A stretch of 26,864 nucleotides of DNA, from NCBI GenBank assembly GCA_002435705.1, contig DIVA01000013.1, positions 7,230 through 34,093 on the forward strand, read 5' to 3'. The notes under the pieces were generated by a model. That model was given only the letters and a program-made list of their open reading frames with translations, was not told the origin of the DNA and ran no database searches. The translations under genes and the position numbers were made by a program. Below, piece after piece: positions 23,269-26,864 of the stretch. Source of the stretch: Bacteriovoracaceae bacterium UBA6144. Lineage in GTDB: Bacteria > Bdellovibrionota > Bacteriovoracia > Bacteriovoracales > Bacteriovoracaceae. Each line of letters begins with the position of its first letter. Within the stretch, counting starts at the first letter, position 1.

Positions 23269-24090
23269 ATGTTGCGCTTCTTTTTATTAGGTTTGATTAC
23301 TCTTCAGGCGTGGGCCATCAACCCTAATCAGCGTCTTCAACAAGGCACTCTCAGTTATTACGGTGCCGACTTTAAAATAAAAAATAATCCTGCACTTAAG
23401 TCCGACACTTCACGTGTGTTGAACATGATTCACACTTATAGACCTAATAAGCCTGACATCATTGCAGTCTGTGAAAACAGCGGCGAGTGCTACCGTCATA
23501 AGACGATGAGTTACTCGGATGCTCGCATTGTGCTTTTCGATCAACTCCATACTGAAAATGATCGTGCAGGAAAATTTGTTGAAGATGTTTACTGCATGAA
23601 AAAGTTCTACTTTACCAACGTGCGTGACCTTGCCGCTCGCCATGATCAAATCAATGTTGAACATACATGGCCTCAAAGCCGCTTTAATGCTCGAATTAAT
23701 AAAGACATGCAGAAAACCGATCTCCATCACCTCTTTCCTACAGAGTCTCAGGCAAACAGCATCCGTGGTAATCATATTTTTGGTGAAGCCCCGGCCACCA
23801 ACACGAATCAGCCTCTTTGTAACACGAGCCAGATTCATCACGGGCGCAATATTGTTTTCACACCTCCCTCTCAGCACCGTGGCAATGTGGCCCGCGCCCT
23901 CTTTTATTTCTCAGTCAAGTATGACCTCCCCATCACTTCTGAAGAAGAAAAAGTACTGCGCCAATGGCATGCAGAAGACCCAGTCGATTCAGAAGAAGAA
24001 GAGCGTCACAATAAGATCGCTTCCATTCAACTTACGCGTAATCCCTTCATCGACTATCCTGAAATGGTGGATGAAATCACCGATTTCTAA
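23269..24090 (+). CDS. Secreted endonuclease I (EndA/BsnA family)
   Basis: A 273-residue exported nuclease. The signal peptide is MLRFFLLGLITLQAWA (cleavage after residue 16). The beta-beta-alpha metal nuclease core is visible: INVEHTWPQSRF with catalytic H132, TDLHHLFPTESQANSIRGNHIFGE with the downstream metal-site histidines and asparagines, then the FYFSVKYDLP helix. This matches endonuclease I/BsnA proteins that cut DNA and RNA with little sequence preference outside the cytoplasm. Several cysteines (CENSGEC, CMKKF, LCNTS) may form disulfides. In a predator the enzyme could digest prey nucleic acid; in any organism it may supply nutrients. It has its own strong promoter and ribosome-binding site. 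The stop overlaps the convergent atoE-like gene by four bases. Confidence 0.92.
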   Translation: MLRFFLLGLITLQAWAINPNQRLQQGTLSYYGADFKIKNNPALKSDTSRVLNMIHTYRPNKPDIIAVCENSGECYRHKTMSYSDARIVLFDQLHTENDRAGKFVEDVYCMKKFYFTNVRDLAARHDQINVEHTWPQSRFNARINKDMQKTDLHHLFPTESQANSIRGNHIFGEAPATNTNQPLCNTSQIHHGRNIVFTPPSQHRGNVARALFYFSVKYDLPITSEEEKVLRQWHAEDPVDSEEEERHNKIASIQLTRNPFIDYPEMVDEITDF

Positions 24091-25388
24091 ATCAGCATAA
24101 AGCTTGCGATCACGACCCCTGATACGATGAGATAAATAATACAGAAACTCATGATATCTTTGAGTTCCATGCGTGCCATGGATAAGAGTGGTAAGGCCCA
24201 GAAGGGCTGAATCATATTGGTCCAAGCATCTCCCCAACTAATGGCCATCACCACTTTCTCAATGGGAACATTCAATTCCTGAGCAGCCTTAAGCATGATA
24301 GGACCCTGAATAATCCATTGTCCTCCCCCGGAGGGAACGAAGAAATTGACAAGGCCCGCACTTAAAAAAGAAAAAAGTGGAAATGTTTTGAGCGTTGAGA
24401 GATTCACAAAGAACTGGCTCATCACTTCAGCTAAACCAGAATTTTGTATCATCCCCATAATACCCGCATAGAGTGGATACTGAATCAGAATGGGTGCGAC
24501 CACACGCACACTCTTATCGAGCTCACGAGTGAAAGAAAAAATTGAACCATAGGATAGCAGCACCAGAAAAAAGAAGATGAGGTTCACGCTATTAATATGA
24601 AAGCCTCCCTCGTTCATAAAATAAATTAATAGATAAATGAATCCGACCAATCCTACCAAACGAAGGCACCACGGATTTGCCTGCCATTTTTCAGAAAATG
24701 TTTTTGCTTCACCATGTGTTGGCATAGGCTCCGTGACACTCACTTCCAGGGTTTCATCCTTGGTATAGGTTTTCAGAAAAAGTGCTGTCAGTGAGAGCGC
24801 CACGACCAGCACCAGAACTAAGGCAATATTATGAGCACTCAAAATAGTTGCACTTAAGGGCAGGGCACTCAAACCTTGATTCACTAAAATTTTATCCTCT
24901 CCTGCCACACTCAGCGGAATGGAGCCGGATAGTCCTCCGTGCCATACTAAAAATCCTGCATATCCCGTCGCTACGAGGTAACCAAAGTGCAGTCGAGCAA
25001 AACGTTGTTTAAAACTAATCGCTAAAGCAGCAGCACTCATTAGCCCCGCCCCCCAGTTCAACCAACAGGCAAAACTTGAAAGCACAACTAGTAATACAAT
25101 GGCACTCCCCTCATTCTTAGGAAGACTTGCCAAGTACCCTAAAGTTTTCTTGGCCGGAGGACTTTGCGCCAAGAGATGACCCAATAAAAGAATAAGCACC
25201 ATCTGCATGGCAAATGTATGCAGGCTCCAAAGAGAGTCTCCCCAAAAACTTAAAAGTTTGAGGGGTGAAGTCGGTGTACCAATGAGCGCAGCAGCAAAGA
25301 CAAAAACGCTCAAGATCAAACTAAAACTCAGAGCGTCGGGAAGGTAGAAACTAAAAAATTGGGCCAAAGCCTGAGAGATCTTTCTCAT
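24087..25388 (-). CDS. atoE: AtoE-like short-chain fatty acid transporter
   Basis: A 433-residue inner-membrane protein with about ten to twelve hydrophobic segments. Segments LWSLHTFAMQMVLILLLGHLLA, LASLPKNEGSAIVLLVVLSSFACWLNWG, GFLVWHGGLSGSIPL and the late FVPSGGGQWIIQGPIM with SWGDAWTNMIQPFWALPLL match E. coli AtoE, the short-chain fatty acid (butyrate/acetoacetate) carrier. Length is normal (E. coli 440). It diverges, across 57 bases, from genes for a 3-ketoacid CoA-transferase, as in the ato gene group, where uptake and activation go together. Confidence 0.93.
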   Translation of the reverse strand: MRKISQALAQFFSFYLPDALSFSLILSVFVFAAALIGTPTSPLKLLSFWGDSLWSLHTFAMQMVLILLLGHLLAQSPPAKKTLGYLASLPKNEGSAIVLLVVLSSFACWLNWGAGLMSAAALAISFKQRFARLHFGYLVATGYAGFLVWHGGLSGSIPLSVAGEDKILVNQGLSALPLSATILSAHNIALVLVLVVALSLTALFLKTYTKDETLEVSVTEPMPTHGEAKTFSEKWQANPWCLRLVGLVGFIYLLIYFMNEGGFHINSVNLIFFFLVLLSYGSIFSFTRELDKSVRVVAPILIQYPLYAGIMGMIQNSGLAEVMSQFFVNLSTLKTFPLFSFLSAGLVNFFVPSGGGQWIIQGPIMLKAAQELNVPIEKVVMAISWGDAWTNMIQPFWALPLLSMARMELKDIMSFCIIYLIVSGVVIASFMLI

Positions 25389-25417
25389 TTTCGGTTCTCG
25401 CTTTTAGGGGTGTCATG

Positions 25418-25436
25418 TTAAGTTTACCCTACTTAA
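25418..25436. promoter_or_regulatory. Inverted repeat between atoE and scoA, possible operator or leader hairpin
   Basis: TTAAGT (25418-25423) and ACTTAA (25431-25436) are perfect inverted repeats with a seven-base gap. The right arm overlaps the start of the scoA ribosome-binding site (AAGGAG, 25435-25440). It could bind a dimeric regulator of both divergent genes, or form an RNA hairpin that touches the ribosome-binding site. Confidence 0.35.
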
Positions 25437-25445
25437 GGAGTGAAT

Positions 25446-26147
25446 ATGCAAGGTTTCAATAAAGTCGTAACCAGTTACGACGAGGCGATGAAAGGTCTGA
25501 GTGACAATATGCTATTGATGGTCGGAGGCTTTGGTCTCTGTGGCATCCCTGAAGGCCTGATTAAGTGGATCTATGAGCACGGCCAAAAAGGCTTAACCTG
25601 CATCTCTAACAATGCTGGAGTTGATGGCTTTGGGTTAGGACTTCTACTTGAGAAAAAACAAATCAGAAAAATGATCTCAAGCTACGTGGGAGAGAATGCT
25701 CTCTTTGAGAAACAAGTACTCAGTGGTGAACTTGAACTTGAACTCACCCCACAAGGCAGTCTCGCAGAAAAAATTCGTGCCACTGGTGCCGGCATCCCGG
25801 CCTTCTTCACCGCTACGGGATTTGGAACGCTCATCGGAGAAGGCAAAGATGTGAAAGTCATAAATAACCGCTCCTATATCCTCGAGCACGCGTATCCCAA
25901 GCCTGATTTTTCTCTCGTGCGTGCTTGGAAGGCAGATACTTACGGAAACCTGATCTTCAGAAAAACGGCCATGAATTTTAATCCCATGATCGCTCAGGCC
26001 GGTGGCATCACTGTGGCCGAAGTCGAAGAGATCGTGGAACCGGGAGAACTCGACCCCAACTTCATCCATGTCCCAGGCATCTATGTGAGTCGAGTGATCA
26101 AGGGCAAATTTGAAAAGCGTATTGAACAGCGCACACTAAAGGCATAA
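25446..26147 (+). CDS. scoA: Succinyl-CoA:3-ketoacid CoA-transferase subunit A
   Basis: The 233-residue alpha subunit of a family I CoA-transferase, which moves CoA from succinyl-CoA to acetoacetate or a related short-chain acid. Family landmarks are MVGGFGLCGIPEGLI (27-41), SNNAGVDGFGLGLLL, SSYVGEN, GELELELTPQGSLAEKIRA and GAGIPAFFTATGFGTLIGEG, followed by DFSLVRAWKADTYGNL. The ATG at 25446 is used because AAGGAG lies five bases upstream; a GTG at 25440 overlaps that site. The length fits ScoA (about 238) better than AtoD (220). It is two bases from scoB, forming an operon. Confidence 0.93.
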   Translation: MQGFNKVVTSYDEAMKGLSDNMLLMVGGFGLCGIPEGLIKWIYEHGQKGLTCISNNAGVDGFGLGLLLEKKQIRKMISSYVGENALFEKQVLSGELELELTPQGSLAEKIRATGAGIPAFFTATGFGTLIGEGKDVKVINNRSYILEHAYPKPDFSLVRAWKADTYGNLIFRKTAMNFNPMIAQAGGITVAEVEEIVEPGELDPNFIHVPGIYVSRVIKGKFEKRIEQRTLKA

Positions 26148-26149
26148 CC

Positions 26150-26806
26150 ATGGCACTTTCTAGAGAACAAATCGCACAACGGATCGCGCGTGAAATCAAA
26201 GACGGCTACTACGTCAATCTTGGTATCGGTATTCCTACTCTCGTGGCGAACTATGTCCCTAAGGGTATGAGCGTGATGCTACAGTCAGAAAATGGAATTC
26301 TTGGTATGGGGGAATTCCCTACTCAAGACACCATCGATGCAGATCTGATTAATGCCGGCAAACAAACCGTGACCGTGATTCCTGGTGCAGCCTTTTTCTC
26401 ATCTGCCGACTCTTTTGCCATGATTCGTGGAGGACACGTGGACCTGACGGTCCTGGGTGCTTTTGAAGTGGATCAAACTGGGGCCCTGGCCTCGTGGATG
26501 ATCCCGGGGAAACTGGTGAAAGGTATGGGTGGAGCGATGGATCTGGTGGCCGGCGCCGAAAATATTATCGTGGCCATGAGCCATGCCTCTAAGGCTGGTG
26601 AGTCTAAAGTGCTCAAGAAATGCTCATTGCCTCTGACTGGTGTGAACTGCGTGAAACTCGTGGTCACAGATCTGGCCGTGTTGGAGCTTAAAAATGGTAA
26701 ATTCCATCTGCTTGAGCGTGCTCCAGGTGTGAGTGTGGAAGAGATCAAATCCAAAACCGAAGCTGATCTGGTCATTAGCGGTGATGTAGCGGAGATGAAG
26801 TTCTAA
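26150..26806 (+). CDS. scoB: Succinyl-CoA:3-ketoacid CoA-transferase subunit B
   Basis: The 218-residue beta subunit of the same CoA-transferase. VNLGIGIPTLVANYVP and SENGILGMG are present; E47 in SENG is the glutamate that carries CoA as a thioester in this family. GGHVDLTVLGAFEVD, GMGGAMDLV and VTDLAVLE also match. It starts two bases after the scoA stop, so the two chains are made together. With AtoE it would let the cell take up and activate short-chain or keto acids for the TCA cycle or storage polymers. Confidence 0.94.
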   Translation: MALSREQIAQRIAREIKDGYYVNLGIGIPTLVANYVPKGMSVMLQSENGILGMGEFPTQDTIDADLINAGKQTVTVIPGAAFFSSADSFAMIRGGHVDLTVLGAFEVDQTGALASWMIPGKLVKGMGGAMDLVAGAENIIVAMSHASKAGESKVLKKCSLPLTGVNCVKLVVTDLAVLELKNGKFHLLERAPGVSVEEIKSKTEADLVISGDVAEMKF

Positions 26807-26830
26807 TTTTTAAAGTTTAAAATTTTGAGC

Positions 26831-26860
26831 AAAAAAAAGGGCCCCTTTGATCTGAGCCCC
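26831..26860. terminator. Probable terminator after scoB, likely also serving the opposite strand
   Basis: A G/C-rich hairpin region lies about 25 bases after the scoB stop. AAAGG (26836-26840) can pair with CCTTT (26844-26848), or GGGC (26839-26842) with GCCC (26856-26859). On the minus strand the structure is followed by an uninterrupted T8 (26838-26831), a classic rho-independent signal for a gene entering from beyond the window. The plus-strand tail is cut by the window edge. Confidence 0.6.
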
Positions 26861-26864
26861 GATT

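Noticed and set aside
23410..23877. 155-codon minus-strand open frame
   Set aside because: It is antisense to the catalytic core of the endonuclease I gene and reads as low-information sequence; no ribosome-binding site.
1..26864. tRNA genes, CRISPR arrays, insertion sequences, attachment sites, defence systems
   Set aside because: Reading both strands gave no cloverleaf-like gene, regular repeats, transposase, integrase or known defence domain.

Overview
The window looks like chromosomal DNA from a Gram-negative, gene-dense bacterium. Lipoprotein and Sec signal peptides, an outer-membrane beta-barrel, a PilZ protein, a secreted endonuclease and a very large cysteine-rich exported protein of unknown family fit a member of the Bdellovibrionota (Bdellovibrio/Bacteriovorax-like predators). 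That placement is inference from gene content only; no rRNA or marker gene is present. No CRISPR array, tRNA, insertion sequence, phage or origin was found. No gene-free stretch exceeds 300 bases; the longest is about 160 bases (10572-10732).

Layout. 1-1332: 3' two thirds of biosynthetic arginine decarboxylase (speA), then a hairpin. 1471-3740: small lipoprotein, gamma-class carbonic anhydrase, an unknown 110-residue protein coupled to a YceF/Maf nucleotide pyrophosphatase, and a YraR-like atypical SDR. 3781-6158: a two-gene exported unit, a sorbosone-dehydrogenase-like beta-propeller and a PhoD-like lipoprotein phosphatase. 6165-10571 (minus): one 1468-codon reading frame holding two exported modules, each starting with its own signal peptide. 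10733-12327: SrkA-type kinase and a small secreted helical protein. 12324-15216: a PilZ protein diverging from a YaiO-like barrel plus a processive GT2 glycosyltransferase, probably a polysaccharide synthesis/export unit. 15191-18542: SUI1/YciH factor, RluE pseudouridine synthase and RlhA-type U32 enzyme. 18549-21758: secreted unknown, CoA-binding protein, FAD-linked oxidase and Na/Pi-cotransporter-like protein. 21760-23173: RlmM-like methyltransferase and YkgJ-type cysteine-cluster protein. 23269-24090: secreted endonuclease I. 24087-26806: AtoE-like short-chain fatty acid transporter diverging from succinyl-CoA:3-ketoacid CoA-transferase subunits (scoA, scoB), a small ketone body/short-chain fatty acid module.

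Themes. Packing is tight: four same-strand pairs overlap by ATGA and six convergent pairs overlap at their 3' ends. RluE, RlhA and RlmM homologues, whose E. coli counterparts modify neighbouring peptidyl-transferase-centre nucleotides of 23S rRNA, all lie within 7 kb. The most unusual object is the 4.4-kb minus-strand gene, in which a complete second signal peptide sits in frame after a Gly/Ser linker.
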